Counted from the stretch's first letter, positions 16,890 to 25,077 are shown. The stretch is DNA of 53,715 bases from an uncultured Clostridium sp. (GCF_934754925.1 NZ_CAKVJA010000017.1:1-53715), one strand, 5' to 3'. The notes: generated from the letters alone by a model not told the origin. Numbers and translations: made by a program.

Positions 16890-18238
16890 TGAGTAACAAA
16901 TTATATTTAGAATGTTATTCTGGGATAAGTGGGGATATGATGGTTGCAGCTCTTTTAGATTTAGGAGCTGATAAGAATATTTTAGATGAAGCTTTAAAAA
17001 GTCTTGATATAACAGGATTTCAAATTGAAATAAGCAGAGTACTGAAAAGTGGAATTGATGCTTGTGATTTCAATGTAATACTTGATTTTAACCATGAAAA
17101 TCATGATCATGATATTAGATATTTGCATGGATATATTAATGGGTATACTTATAAAGAGGAAAAATATAGATGTAAGGATGGTCATTATGAACATGGAGAG
17201 AAAGAGAGTTTAGATGAAGAGATTATAGATAAAGGTAAACAGTACGGATATGGATATAAACAATGTGGACATGTTTCTAACCATGAATATAGAAGTATTA
17301 AAGAAATTAATACAATTATAAATAACTCTAATATTACAAGCAATGCAAAAAGAATTGCTAAAGATATTTTTACTATATTAGCGAAGGCTGAAGCAAAAGC
17401 TCATGGTGTAGATGTTGAGGATGTACATTTTCATGAGATAGGAGCAGTTGATTCTATAGTAGATATTGTGGCAACTGCAGTTTGCTTAGATAATCTTAAT
17501 ATTACAGAAGTGATAGTTCCTGTTTTATACGAGGGTAGAGGGTTTATTAGATGTCAGCATGGAGTTATTCCAATTCCTGTTCCAGCTGTTTCAAATATTG
17601 TTTCTGATAATGGATTGAATTTACATTTAACAACTTCAGAAGGAGAGTTTGTTACACCTACAGGTGCTGCAATTGTTGCATCTATAATTACTTCTAGTAA
17701 TTTGCCAGAAAACTTTTCTATTAAAAAGATAGGAATTGGCGCTGGAAAAAGGAATTATGACAGGCCAAGTATATTAAGAGCTATGATAATTGAAGAAAAT
17801 TCAATAGATGGTGATTATATATATAAACTTGAAAGTAATATTGATGATTGTACTGGAGAAGCCCTTGGATTTGTAATGGAAAGACTATTTGAAGCTGGAG
17901 CAAGAGACGTTTATTATACTCCTGTTTATATGAAGAAAAATCGTCCTGCATATCAACTAAATGTAATTTGTAAAAGAGAGGATATTGAGAAACTTGAAGA
18001 AATTATATTTAAGGAAACTACTACTATTGGAATCAGAAGACAGTCTATGGAAAGAAGTGTGTTAAAACGAGAGTTAATAAAAGTTCAAACAACTTTAGGT
18101 GAAGCACAAATAAAGGTTTGCCAACTACCTTCTGGAAAGAGATATTATCCAGAGTATAGTAGTGTTAAAGAGCTATGTAAAAATAGTGGTTTGTCATATC
18201 AAGAAGTATATCATCTTATAAAAAGAGAAGTAAAATAA
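16889..18238 (+). CDS. larC: Nickel-pincer cofactor nickel-insertion protein LarC
   Basis: 449 residues. LarC is the CTP-dependent cyclometallase that inserts nickel into the dithio-pyridinium precursor. The N-terminus YLECYSGISGDMMVAALLDLGAD and the block VDVEDVHFHEIGAVDSIVDI identify the family. Residues ~70-130 form a His/Asp/Tyr-rich insertion (NHENHDHD, DGHYEHGEK) suited to holding Ni. In Lactiplantibacillus larC is split and joined by programmed frameshifting; here it is one uninterrupted frame. Start GTG overlaps the larB stop. LarE (sulfur insertion) and LarA (racemase) are not in the window. Confidence 0.95.
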   Translation: MSNKLYLECYSGISGDMMVAALLDLGADKNILDEALKSLDITGFQIEISRVLKSGIDACDFNVILDFNHENHDHDIRYLHGYINGYTYKEEKYRCKDGHYEHGEKESLDEEIIDKGKQYGYGYKQCGHVSNHEYRSIKEINTIINNSNITSNAKRIAKDIFTILAKAEAKAHGVDVEDVHFHEIGAVDSIVDIVATAVCLDNLNITEVIVPVLYEGRGFIRCQHGVIPIPVPAVSNIVSDNGLNLHLTTSEGEFVTPTGAAIVASIITSSNLPENFSIKKIGIGAGKRNYDRPSILRAMIIEENSIDGDYIYKLESNIDDCTGEALGFVMERLFEAGARDVYYTPVYMKKNRPAYQLNVICKREDIEKLEEIIFKETTTIGIRRQSMERSVLKRELIKVQTTLGEAQIKVCQLPSGKRYYPEYSSVKELCKNSGLSYQEVYHLIKREVK

Positions 18239-18239
18239 T

Positions 18240-18300
18240 GGGTGTTCCTCCGGGGTCAATCCAATATTTGGATTGACCCCGGAGGAACACCCTTTTTTTT
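18240..18300 (+). terminator. larC terminator made of a perfect 25-bp palindrome (copy 1 of a repeat)
   Basis: Arms 18240-18264 and 18268-18292 are perfect reverse complements around TAT, followed by eight Ts. The central ~40 bases are almost identical to the element at 19513-19555. Confidence 0.85.
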
Positions 18301-19366
18301 ACAATTCTAAAGCCATGTCTCCTTCTTTAATCCATTCTTTCTTACGCATAAATTCTGAAATTATAAATGTAAGAAGGGCTGGAAGTACAAAATGCATTAC
18401 TATTATTTGTAAAACAACTATTTTAGATGAAGCTATTTGTGTCATTGTCTGATAAGCCATAATTTGTCCTACAAATCCTGCAGATCCCATACCAGATCCA
18501 GTTGCATTATTAGTCATCTTTAAGAATGTTGAAGAAATAGGACCTAATATTGCACTAGATATAATTGCAGGTAACCATATTACAGGCTTTTTAATTATAT
18601 TAGGTATTTGAAGCATTGATGTCCCAACACCTTGAGCAAGAAGTCCGCCTAATCTATTTTCTCTATAACTTGCAACAGCAAAACCAACCATTTGGCAACA
18701 ACATCCCACAACGGCAGCACCAGCAGTTATTCCATCAAGATTTAATATAACTCCAATAGCAGCAGAACTAATAGGAAGTGTTAATAAAATACCCATAATT
18801 ACTGAAACTAAAATACCCATAATAAAAGGTTGTTGTTCCATAGCAAACATTATTATTGTTCCTAGCCAAGTCATAAATTGTGATATTGGGGGACTTAATA
18901 GTAATCCAACAATGGAACCAACTCCGATACTAATAAGTGGAGTTATTATAATATCAATTTTGGTTTTACCAGCAATAAGATGTCCAATTTCAATTCCTAC
19001 TATAGCAGCAATAAAGGCACCTAAAGGTTCACCAGGACCAGCAAGTGTAATAACTCCAGTGTCAGAAATAATACTTCCAGCAAGTATCTTAGTAGCAAAG
19101 CCACCAACCATACCAGATACTGCTGCAGAAATTACTACAAGTGGAGTTTCTTTAAATTTATAAGCAACTCCAACACCTATTCCAGCACAAGTTGCTGCAG
19201 CTGCAAGTTTACCTATAAGAAATATGGTAGTGCCTACATTCCCATCTATAAGAGTACCTATTTGCTGTAATATAGTACCTATTATTAATGTGGAAAATAG
19301 TCCTAAGGACATGCCACTTAATCCATCAATAAATATATGATTTAGATATTGTTTTAAATTTTTCAT
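18299..19366 (-). CDS. PTS EIIC-like integral membrane protein (PTS_EIIC_2 family)
   Basis: 355 residues with about ten hydrophobic segments and many glycines, matching the stand-alone PTS_EIIC_2 type (FIDGLSGMSLGLFSTLIIGTIL; GVGVAYKF; PLGAFIAAIVGIEIG; SGMGSAGFVGQIMAY). No EIIA or EIIB domain is attached or adjacent, so it may act as a facilitator or non-PTS carrier; its substrate is unknown. I prefer the ATG at 19366, which follows AGGGAGC by about ten bases, over an ATG at 19405. The gene is enclosed by the two copies of the palindromic repeat. Confidence 0.8.
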   Translation of the reverse strand: MKNLKQYLNHIFIDGLSGMSLGLFSTLIIGTILQQIGTLIDGNVGTTIFLIGKLAAAATCAGIGVGVAYKFKETPLVVISAAVSGMVGGFATKILAGSIISDTGVITLAGPGEPLGAFIAAIVGIEIGHLIAGKTKIDIIITPLISIGVGSIVGLLLSPPISQFMTWLGTIIMFAMEQQPFIMGILVSVIMGILLTLPISSAAIGVILNLDGITAGAAVVGCCCQMVGFAVASYRENRLGGLLAQGVGTSMLQIPNIIKKPVIWLPAIISSAILGPISSTFLKMTNNATGSGMGSAGFVGQIMAYQTMTQIASSKIVVLQIIVMHFVLPALLTFIISEFMRKKEWIKEGDMALEL

Positions 19367-19512
19367 AATTAATAAGCTCCCTTCAATTAACAAGTGTATA
19401 TACACATGTAATATTAAGTTAAGTTTAACATAATTTGGGCTTAAAGGTCAATTTATTTTAAAATAGCCTATATAATCAGTTAAAAATAAAAAAATTACCA
19501 TAAAATGTATGA

Positions 19513-19555
19513 GTCTCCGGGGCCAATCCAATATTTGGATTAACCCCGGAGGAAT
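19513..19555. repeat. Palindromic repeat copy 2
   Basis: About 40 bases (19515-19555) differ from the element at 18246-18286 at only two positions, one in each arm. The stem has two C/A mismatches in the middle. No T tract follows; it lies between the EIIC-like gene and the divergent gene at 19624. Confidence 0.8.
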
Positions 19556-19623
19556 ATTTTTAGAATAAAAAACAATATTCCTATGTAAAATTATAGTAAG
19601 AGTGATATATTTGGAGGAACTAT

Positions 19624-20235
19624 ATGTCATCAGATATTCAGGAAATAAGCAATTTGAAAGAGATTTTATGTAGGAAAAAAGTCTCTGCAATAAGGAAAAA
19701 ATATTATAAGGCTGAAAATAGGGTTTGTAAAAAGATATTAAAAAGCAATGAGGGTGATTATGAATTTTTAATTAAGAGTAGTTTTGTAGAATTTAGAAAA
19801 AGATATTTTAGTAATCTTTATAATGTTATTAATAATATAGTAAATGATTCTATGGGAAGTATAGAAGGGCAAATGAGAGATTATATTTCTGAAAAGAAAA
19901 GAAGTAGAACTTTTGAAGTTATATCTTTAATAAAGAGTATTTTAGATAGAAATAATATAATATGGGCATTGCATAAGGAATATTTGGAGTGTAGAAAGGA
20001 ATGTGAGTGTCCAGAAGCTATTACTATTGTTATTGGGCAGCAATATCAAAACTTAGCATTAAATATTTTTAATATGTTAGGATATGTGGAGAATGGACAG
20101 ACTTTTGTAATTAACAATGTAAGGGTTAGGATAGCTTTTAGTTTTATTCTAGAGAATAATGTATATAATTTAACAAATGATAATATAAGATACTGTATAT
20201 TAGAAGATGAATCATTGCCAATTTTAACTCCATAG
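19624..20235 (+). CDS. Hypothetical protein
   Basis: 203 residues, no family recognised. It is soluble, helical and strongly charged in the first half (KKVSAIRKKYYKAENRVCKKILK) with a more beta-like C-terminus (NGQTFVINNVRVRIAFSFILENN). Cysteines are scattered, with a CRKECEC cluster near residue 125. GGAGG lies six bases before the ATG, a strong ribosome site, so it is very probably expressed. It stands alone and ends before a perfect 13-bp hairpin. Confidence 0.7.
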   Translation: MSSDIQEISNLKEILCRKKVSAIRKKYYKAENRVCKKILKSNEGDYEFLIKSSFVEFRKRYFSNLYNVINNIVNDSMGSIEGQMRDYISEKKRSRTFEVISLIKSILDRNNIIWALHKEYLECRKECECPEAITIVIGQQYQNLALNIFNMLGYVENGQTFVINNVRVRIAFSFILENNVYNLTNDNIRYCILEDESLPILTP

Positions 20236-20240
20236 AGAGA

Positions 20241-20281
20241 TTACCTCTAGTTTTAAAAAAATACATATAAACTAGAGGTAA
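20241..20281. terminator. Hairpin after the hypothetical gene
   Basis: Perfect 13-bp arms 20241-20253 and 20269-20281 around a 15-base AT loop. There is no T tract after it, so termination is less certain. Confidence 0.45.
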
Positions 20282-20411
20282 ATGAACATTACTAATTTTA
20301 AATCTAATAAATAGAAAAAATTTTTAAAAATATATGGTAATATAAAAATAATATGATATAATAAATACATAATAAGAAAACGTATACAAATATAGGGTGG
20401 GAGGATTTAAT

Positions 20412-20531
20412 ATGGTTGAGGAATCAAAAGTTGTAGAAATAAATGAGGAATTAAAGGAAAAAAATGATAAAGTAAAATCATCTGAAAAAGAAGCTATACT
20501 TAAAGAATATGAAGATACATTAGGATATTAA
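20412..20531 (+). CDS. Small acidic protein of 39 residues
   Basis: Begins MVEESKVVEINEELKEKND and ends YEDTLGY; almost entirely Glu/Lys-rich and predicted helical. GGGAGG lies seven bases before the ATG, and a strong terminator hairpin follows at 20631, so it looks like a genuine short gene rather than chance. A TATAAT-like box lies about 50 bases upstream (20355-20360). No function recognised. Confidence 0.6.
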   Translation: MVEESKVVEINEELKEKNDKVKSSEKEAILKEYEDTLGY

Positions 20532-20630
20532 GAAATTTTAAATTATAAGCTTATAAAAACTGATGGGTAAGGTTAATTATAAGTTATTTATGGTATTTAG
20601 GGTAAAACAATTATGGTATAAAAGGGGTAT

Positions 20631-20675
20631 AAAATAAGATGTTGGATAGGATAAGCTATCTAACATCTTATTTTT
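20631..20675 (+). terminator. Strong terminator after the 39-residue gene
   Basis: 19-bp arms 20631-20649 and 20656-20674 with one G-T pair, ending in TTTTT. Confidence 0.8.
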
Positions 20676-20783
20676 ATATTGAAAAAAATAGCATTATTCC
20701 GTAAAATACCAATTAGAAGTGTTAACTAAATTTATAATTTTAGAAATATTTTATTTAGGTATTTACTTTAGGAGGAATTAAAA

Positions 20784-21257
20784 ATGCAAATGAAAAAAGA
20801 AATTAGTATTAATAAGGTAAAAAAGGATGCTGAAGATTTATTTAGAGGCGGATTTTTTTGTTCTGAAGCAGTAATGAGTAGTATTAGAAGTAATTTTGAG
20901 TTAGATATACCTGAAGTTGTGATTGCAATGGCATCTGGATTTCCTGTAGGAATAGGTAGATCAAAATGTTTATGTGGAGCTGTTTCTGGAGGAGTAATGG
21001 CATTAGGATTATTCTTTGGAAGAACAGTGCAAAATGATCCTAAAGTTGAAAAGAATCTAGAAGTGGCAAAAGAATTACATGATTATTTTAAAGTAGCTAA
21101 TGGAAAGAATGCTTTATGTTGTCGCATATTAACAAAAGAATTTGATATGGGACAAGGTGAACACAAAGAGCAGTGTATTCATTTTACAGGATTAGTTGCT
21201 GGGAAAGTAGCAGAAATAGTAGTTAGAGAATTTAATTTAAAAAATATTGATGAATAA
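20784..21257 (+). CDS. C_GCAxxG_C_C family putative redox protein
   Basis: 157 residues of the C_GCAxxG_C_C family. The core is CLCGAVSGGVMALGL (here C-x-CGAxxG), preceded by GGFFCSEAV near residue 28 and followed by CCR near residue 112 and QCIHFTG near residue 132, giving the conserved cysteine pattern. These small proteins are thought to bind a metal or cluster or do thiol redox chemistry; no activity is proven. AGGAGG precedes the ATG. The next gene follows after 18 bases, so both are probably one unit. Confidence 0.9.
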   Translation: MQMKKEISINKVKKDAEDLFRGGFFCSEAVMSSIRSNFELDIPEVVIAMASGFPVGIGRSKCLCGAVSGGVMALGLFFGRTVQNDPKVEKNLEVAKELHDYFKVANGKNALCCRILTKEFDMGQGEHKEQCIHFTGLVAGKVAEIVVREFNLKNIDE

Positions 21258-21275
21258 CTTTAAAAAGGAGAAATT

Positions 21276-21659
21276 ATGAGGATAAATAAAATACATCATG
21301 TGGCAATAATTTGCTCAAATTATGAAATATCAAAGAAATTTTATACTGAAATATTAGGACTTAAGATTATTAGAGAAGTATATAGAGAAGAAAGGGAATC
21401 TTATAAATTAGATTTGGAGCTTGGAGATAGTCAAATAGAGTTATTTTCCTTTAAAAATTCTCCTGAAAGAGTAAGTTATCCTGAGGCAAGGGGACTTAGA
21501 CATCTTTCTTTTGAAGTTGATAATATAGAAGAAACTATTAGTTATTTAGAGAGTAATGGAGTAAAATGTGAGCCAATAAGAATAGATGAATTTACATTAA
21601 AAAGATTTACTTTTTTTGAAGATCCAGATAAATTACCTCTTGAATTATATGAAAAATAG
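21276..21659 (+). CDS. VOC superfamily (glyoxalase-like) metalloprotein
   Basis: 127 residues, one full VOC unit with two beta-alpha-beta modules. Metal ligands are visible as His in INKIHHVAI, Glu in SQIELF, His in GLRHLSFEV and Glu in LPLELYEK. This arrangement matches the YaeR-like group related to glyoxalase I. Substrate unknown; detoxification of a 2-oxoaldehyde is possible. AAGGAG precedes the ATG and it lies 18 bases after the redox protein gene. Confidence 0.85.
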   Translation: MRINKIHHVAIICSNYEISKKFYTEILGLKIIREVYREERESYKLDLELGDSQIELFSFKNSPERVSYPEARGLRHLSFEVDNIEETISYLESNGVKCEPIRIDEFTLKRFTFFEDPDKLPLELYEK

Positions 21660-21869
21660 AAGGCAATATTATACTTTAAATTGTTTTAATAGTCTCATTA
21701 ATTTTTATTATAAAAATTAAACCCTATAAAGTTAAAGTTTATATCTCATTGGATATATAGGTTTATATTACCAATAAGATCATAACAAGATTCGACAAGT
21801 TATTTCTTGTATGTTTTGTATAATTAGCTTGTAAAGAGATAAAACTAGATTTTTATTAGGGGGACGGCT

Positions 21870-22160
21870 ATGAGTACTAAAGATAAGTTAATTGAGTTAT
21901 CAGAAGAAGCAGTAGAAATAATTAAGGAAGTAATGGATAGGACAGAAGAAGAAAGTCAATTAGTTAATGTAGATTATAACGAAAGTGGAGATACCATAAA
22001 TTTTAAATTTGAGGATAATAGAATTGTTGAATACAGTTTAAGTGAGTTATGCTATATTTTTGAAGATGGTTTAGAGGGGTTTGAGATTTTTTCAATAAAT
22101 AGATTTAGAGAATTTTATATTAAACTAAAAAAAATTCAATCACAAACTGAACTTTTATAG
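21870..22160 (+). CDS. Small acidic hypothetical protein
   Basis: 96 residues, no family recognised. Acidic and soluble, starting MSTKDKLIELSEEAVEIIKEV, with a beta-rich middle (SGDTINFKFEDNRIVEYS). AGGGGG lies before the ATG. It is followed by the long nested hairpin at 22209. The leader (21730-21860) contains weak inverted repeats but nothing I can name. Confidence 0.65.
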   Translation: MSTKDKLIELSEEAVEIIKEVMDRTEEESQLVNVDYNESGDTINFKFEDNRIVEYSLSELCYIFEDGLEGFEIFSINRFREFYIKLKKIQSQTELL

Positions 22161-22208
22161 AAAAAAGCTAAATGCTTTAACTTAATTTTAAAATTATATA
22201 ATTATTAG

Positions 22209-22278
22209 GCTGGTACATGAATGGAATACTAACGGCTTAGAGGTATTTTATTCAGAAAGGGATGTACCAGCTTTTTTT
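22209..22278 (+). terminator. Long nested terminator hairpin
   Basis: Outer arms 22209-22218 and 22262-22271 pair perfectly; inner arms 22219-22229 and 22243-22253 pair with G-T wobbles; a seven-T run follows. It also separates the convergent lipoprotein gene. Confidence 0.7.
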
Positions 22279-22286
22279 ATTAAGGA

Positions 22287-22937
22287 TTATTCTAAGGGGT
22301 TTAGATACTCTTTAATATTATCATAATTTAAAGTAAAAGCTTCTCCATCTTCAAGAATTATATGATTTCCACTATAAGGTTTACCATCTATTAAGAGAAT
22401 AAAATTATTAACATTATAATTATAGCAATAAGTATACATTATACTATCTAAAATTCCACATTCAGGACCACTACCAAGATTTTTTATATTATCATAATAA
22501 TCTTTAGATAAGTCTACAGTTAATGAATCATTATCTCTATCTATTTTTGCACTTTTAACATAAAGACTTTCTGGTAAGGTTGAAACGCCAGATTTTACTT
22601 CTTTTTTTAGTTCTTCTGTAAGTGCAGAAATTAATGCATTATCCTTTACTGGAATTACAGTATCTTTATAATAATAACAATTATCTGAACAGTGATAGTA
22701 AAAAATCCTACAGTTTTTATTAACAATAGTACACTCAGAAGTTTTATTATCAATATCCTCTTCAATATATTCTTCGGATGAAGAAGTATTTATTTCCTTG
22801 TCTGAGTTTGTTGAATTATTATTAGTAATATTAGAATTATTTTCTTGAGTTGTTGTTTTATCATTTACATTTGTACAGCTAAAAAGAAAGAAAGTTAATG
22901 ATAATAAAGCAAAAAGGGTTAAGAGATACTTTTTCAT
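22287..22937 (-). CDS. GerMN-domain lipoprotein
   Basis: 216 residues. The N-terminus is a lipoprotein signal (MKKYLLTLFALLSLTFFLFS, then Cys) with the lipobox Cys near residue 21, followed by an Asn/Thr/Ser-rich linker to about residue 65. The C-terminal part is a GerMN (sporulation/germination) domain: GVSTLPESLYVKSAKIDRDNDSLTVDLSKDYYDN...GILDSIMYTYCYNY. Two CxxxC-like groups (CTIVNKNC, CSDNC) precede it. It is likely anchored outside the membrane and linked to spore or cell-wall biology. AAGGAG precedes the ATG. Confidence 0.85.
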   Translation of the reverse strand: MKKYLLTLFALLSLTFFLFSCTNVNDKTTTQENNSNITNNNSTNSDKEINTSSSEEYIEEDIDNKTSECTIVNKNCRIFYYHCSDNCYYYKDTVIPVKDNALISALTEELKKEVKSGVSTLPESLYVKSAKIDRDNDSLTVDLSKDYYDNIKNLGSGPECGILDSIMYTYCYNYNVNNFILLIDGKPYSGNHIILEDGEAFTLNYDNIKEYLNPLE

Positions 22938-22995
22938 TGATTACTCCTTAAAAATAAATTTCATTTTTACTATTATATGAATATGGAGCTATTAG

Positions 22996-23021
22996 TTATT
23001 ATTATTATTATTATTATTATT
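22996..23021. repeat. TTA trinucleotide microsatellite
   Basis: Eight uninterrupted TTA units plus TT in the region between the divergent lipoprotein and PHP phosphatase genes. Confidence 0.9.
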
Positions 23022-23102
23022 TCAATATGTTATTTAAGATAAGATTAAAATTTATGTTATACTATCCATATACTAAAATTTGCATCATATAAGGAGAATA
23101 AT

Positions 23103-23897
23103 ATGTATTTAATTGATTATCACATTCACTCAAATAATTCTTTTGATAGTAAGGAAACTGTATTATCAGTTTGTGAAGCTGCAATTGAAAAGGGAATAAA
23201 TGAAATATGTTTTACTGAACATTTTTCAGTTAAAGAAGGAATAAAAAGTTATGGATTTTTTAATTTAAAGAAATTTAGTGATGAAATAAAAGAGTGCAGA
23301 GAGATTTTTAAAGATAAACTTATAATAAGAGCTGGAATTGAAATTTGTGAACCACATGAAAATGAAGAGGAATTAAGAGAAATACTTGAAAATATACCTT
23401 TTGATTTTATTTTAGGGTCAGTACATAATTTTGATTATAATATTGGACTTGTAACATATATGAGTTGCCACTCTAAAGAAGAAAGTTACAGTAGATATTT
23501 TGAAGAAGTAAATAAAGTTTGTATGTCTCCTCACATTGATGTTGTAGCTCATTTAGATTTAATGAAGAGATATGCTTTTAATACTCATGGTAATTATGAT
23601 TTTAATGAGTATAAGGAAACTATAGAGGAAGTATTAAATAATATAATCAAGGCTGGTAAAGGGATTGAAGTTAATACGTCTACATTAAGAGGAGTAGTTA
23701 ATGAAACTATGCCATCTATAGATATTTTAAAAATGTATTATGATTTAGGTGGAAGAATAATAACTGTAGGATCTGATGCTCATAAGGCAGAAGATGTTGG
23801 TGCAGGAATTAGAGAAAGTATTGAAGTTTTAAAATCAATTGGATTTAAAGAAATTTATAAGTTTGAAAATAGAAAACCAATAGCCGTAGAAATTTAA
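23103..23897 (+). CDS. PHP-domain histidinol-phosphatase family hydrolase
   Basis: 264 residues with the ordered metal-binding motifs of the HisJ/HisK-type PHP domain: DYHIHSNNS, FTEHFS, GIEI, GSVHNF, VVAHLDLMKRYA and GSDAHKAEDVGAG. HisK enzymes dephosphorylate histidinol phosphate with a trinuclear metal site. No other his genes are present, so a general phosphoesterase role is equally possible. AAGGAG precedes the ATG; a perfect terminator follows. Confidence 0.85.
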   Translation: MYLIDYHIHSNNSFDSKETVLSVCEAAIEKGINEICFTEHFSVKEGIKSYGFFNLKKFSDEIKECREIFKDKLIIRAGIEICEPHENEEELREILENIPFDFILGSVHNFDYNIGLVTYMSCHSKEESYSRYFEEVNKVCMSPHIDVVAHLDLMKRYAFNTHGNYDFNEYKETIEEVLNNIIKAGKGIEVNTSTLRGVVNETMPSIDILKMYYDLGGRIITVGSDAHKAEDVGAGIRESIEVLKSIGFKEIYKFENRKPIAVEI

Positions 23898-23921
23898 TAA
23901 GAGTTAATATTTTAAATTTAG

Positions 23922-23965
23922 AAGTTCCTTAAGGAGTTAAACAATTCCTTAAGGAACTTTTTTTA
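23922..23965 (+). terminator. Terminator of the PHP gene
   Basis: Perfect 14-bp arms 23922-23935 and 23946-23959, then a T-rich run. Each arm contains the palindrome CCTTAAGG. Confidence 0.85.
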
Positions 23966-24157
23966 TTAAAGTTAATTTTTATGGTTTTAGATAAAGAATA
24001 ATTGAAAAAGTGATGGGACAATATTAAAAATAATATATTTACTGAATTTGGAAGAAAGGTGGATTTAAATAATGAATTTAGAGTTATTTAATTAATTATG
24101 AGGTTAATTGGCTTTAAAATGACTTTGAGAAATTTACTTAAGAGGAATACAATTTAA

Positions 24158-24240
24158 TTAAGTAATTACTTAAATAAATCTCCAAATCTTCGATTTGGCT
24201 AAGATGAATTTACAACTCGGACAGTTTAGAGAGGAGTTGT
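24158..24240 (+). promoter_or_regulatory. Palindrome and hairpins upstream of the arsR-type gene
   Basis: In the 300-base gap 23966-24265, TTAAGTAATTACTTAA (24158-24173) is a perfect 16-bp palindrome, with a half copy TTACTTAA at 24133-24142. A UUCG-capped hairpin follows at 24182-24198 (CCAAAT/ATTTGG), then arms ACAACTC/GAGTTGT at 24212-24240. The palindrome is a candidate autoregulatory operator. No gene is evident in the gap. Confidence 0.45.
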
Positions 24241-24265
24241 TTCATAATTAAATTAAGAGGTACTT

Positions 24266-24649
24266 ATGAAGGAGAAAGTTAAAGTTTTTAAAGCTATTGG
24301 AGATGAAACAAGATTAAAAATATTAATTTTATTATCTACTAAGAATATATGTGCAAAAGGAATTGCAAAGCATCTTGAGATTTCAGAAGCAGCAGTTTCA
24401 CAGCATATAAAAGTTCTTAAAGAAGCTAATCTTATAATAGCTTATAAAAATGGATATTATGTTATGTACGAGTTAAATAATGAGGTTTTAGAGGAATCTA
24501 AAAATTTCATAGATATTCTTATTCATAAGGATGTAGATTTAATTAGTAAAAAATATAATATTAAAATTAGTGATTTTAGTACTGCTAGATGTAAGCAGGG
24601 CTGCAAAACAATGAAGGGTTGTTGCAGAAAAAAGTTTAAGGAGGAGTAA
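24266..24649 (+). CDS. ArsR-family transcriptional regulator with Cys-rich tail
   Basis: 127 residues. Winged helix with FKAIGDETRLKILILLS near the N-terminus and recognition helix ISEAAVSQHIKVLKEA. ArsR-family repressors release DNA on binding metals or on thiol oxidation. The classical CVC metal site is absent from helix 3 (a single Cys lies at NICAKGIAKHL). The C-terminus instead ends in CKQGCKTMKGCCRKK, a five-cysteine cluster that could bind a metal or sense redox state. It sits 3 bases before the NifX-like gene, so both form one operon. Confidence 0.88.
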   Translation: MKEKVKVFKAIGDETRLKILILLSTKNICAKGIAKHLEISEAAVSQHIKVLKEANLIIAYKNGYYVMYELNNEVLEESKNFIDILIHKDVDLISKKYNIKISDFSTARCKQGCKTMKGCCRKKFKEE

Positions 24650-24652
24650 AAA

Positions 24653-25030
24653 ATGAAAGTATGTTTTCCAGTTAAATCAAACGAAGGGTTAAATAGTGTT
24701 CCGTATAATCACTTTGGTAGTGCACCAGAGTTTGTAATTTGTGATTTAGAGTCTAATGATGTTAAATCAATAGGAAATGGTGATTTAGGCCATGAACATG
24801 GAAAATGTCAGCCTATTAAAGCTTTATCAGGTGAAGTAGTTGATGCAGTAGTTGTTGGAGGAATAGGTCAAGGTGCTATTGTAAAATTAAATTCAATGGG
24901 GATTAAGGTTTATCAAGCAGTTGAAGGATCTATAGGTGATAATATTGATTCTTTAAATAAGGGTGAATTAAAGGAATTTGATAGTAATCATACATGTAAT
25001 CATGACGGATGTTCACACCATAATCATTAA
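24653..25030 (+). CDS. NifX/NifB-type dinitrogenase cofactor-binding family protein
   Basis: 125 residues of the small NifX/MTH1175-like family (MKVCFPV...NHFGSAPEFVICD; VVDAVVVGGIGQGAIVKLNSMGIKVY). Nitrogenase versions carry the FeMo-cofactor; stand-alone versions in anaerobes probably handle Fe-S or molybdenum. The C-terminal tail CNHDGCSHHNH is an added metal-binding candidate. No nif genes are present. GGAGG precedes the ATG, 3 bases after arsR. Confidence 0.9.
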   Translation: MKVCFPVKSNEGLNSVPYNHFGSAPEFVICDLESNDVKSIGNGDLGHEHGKCQPIKALSGEVVDAVVVGGIGQGAIVKLNSMGIKVYQAVEGSIGDNIDSLNKGELKEFDSNHTCNHDGCSHHNH

Positions 25031-25077
25031 AAAATTTTTCTAAATGAAATTGTCTCATAGAACATGTAAATAATAAG

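Noticed and set aside
18240..19555. The two palindromes as a CRISPR or phage attachment pair
   Set aside because: Only two copies 1.3 kb apart with no spacers, cas genes, integrase or phage genes.
19448..19690. 80-codon minus-strand frame covering the second palindrome
   Set aside because: It runs through the palindromic repeat and the start of the plus-strand gene at 19624, and has no ribosome site.
23103..23897. Assignment as a histidine biosynthesis gene (hisK)
   Set aside because: Fold and motifs fit, but no other his gene is near, so I kept only the family name.
24653..25030. Evidence for nitrogen fixation from the NifX-like protein
   Set aside because: Stand-alone members of this family are common in non-fixing anaerobes and no nif genes are present.
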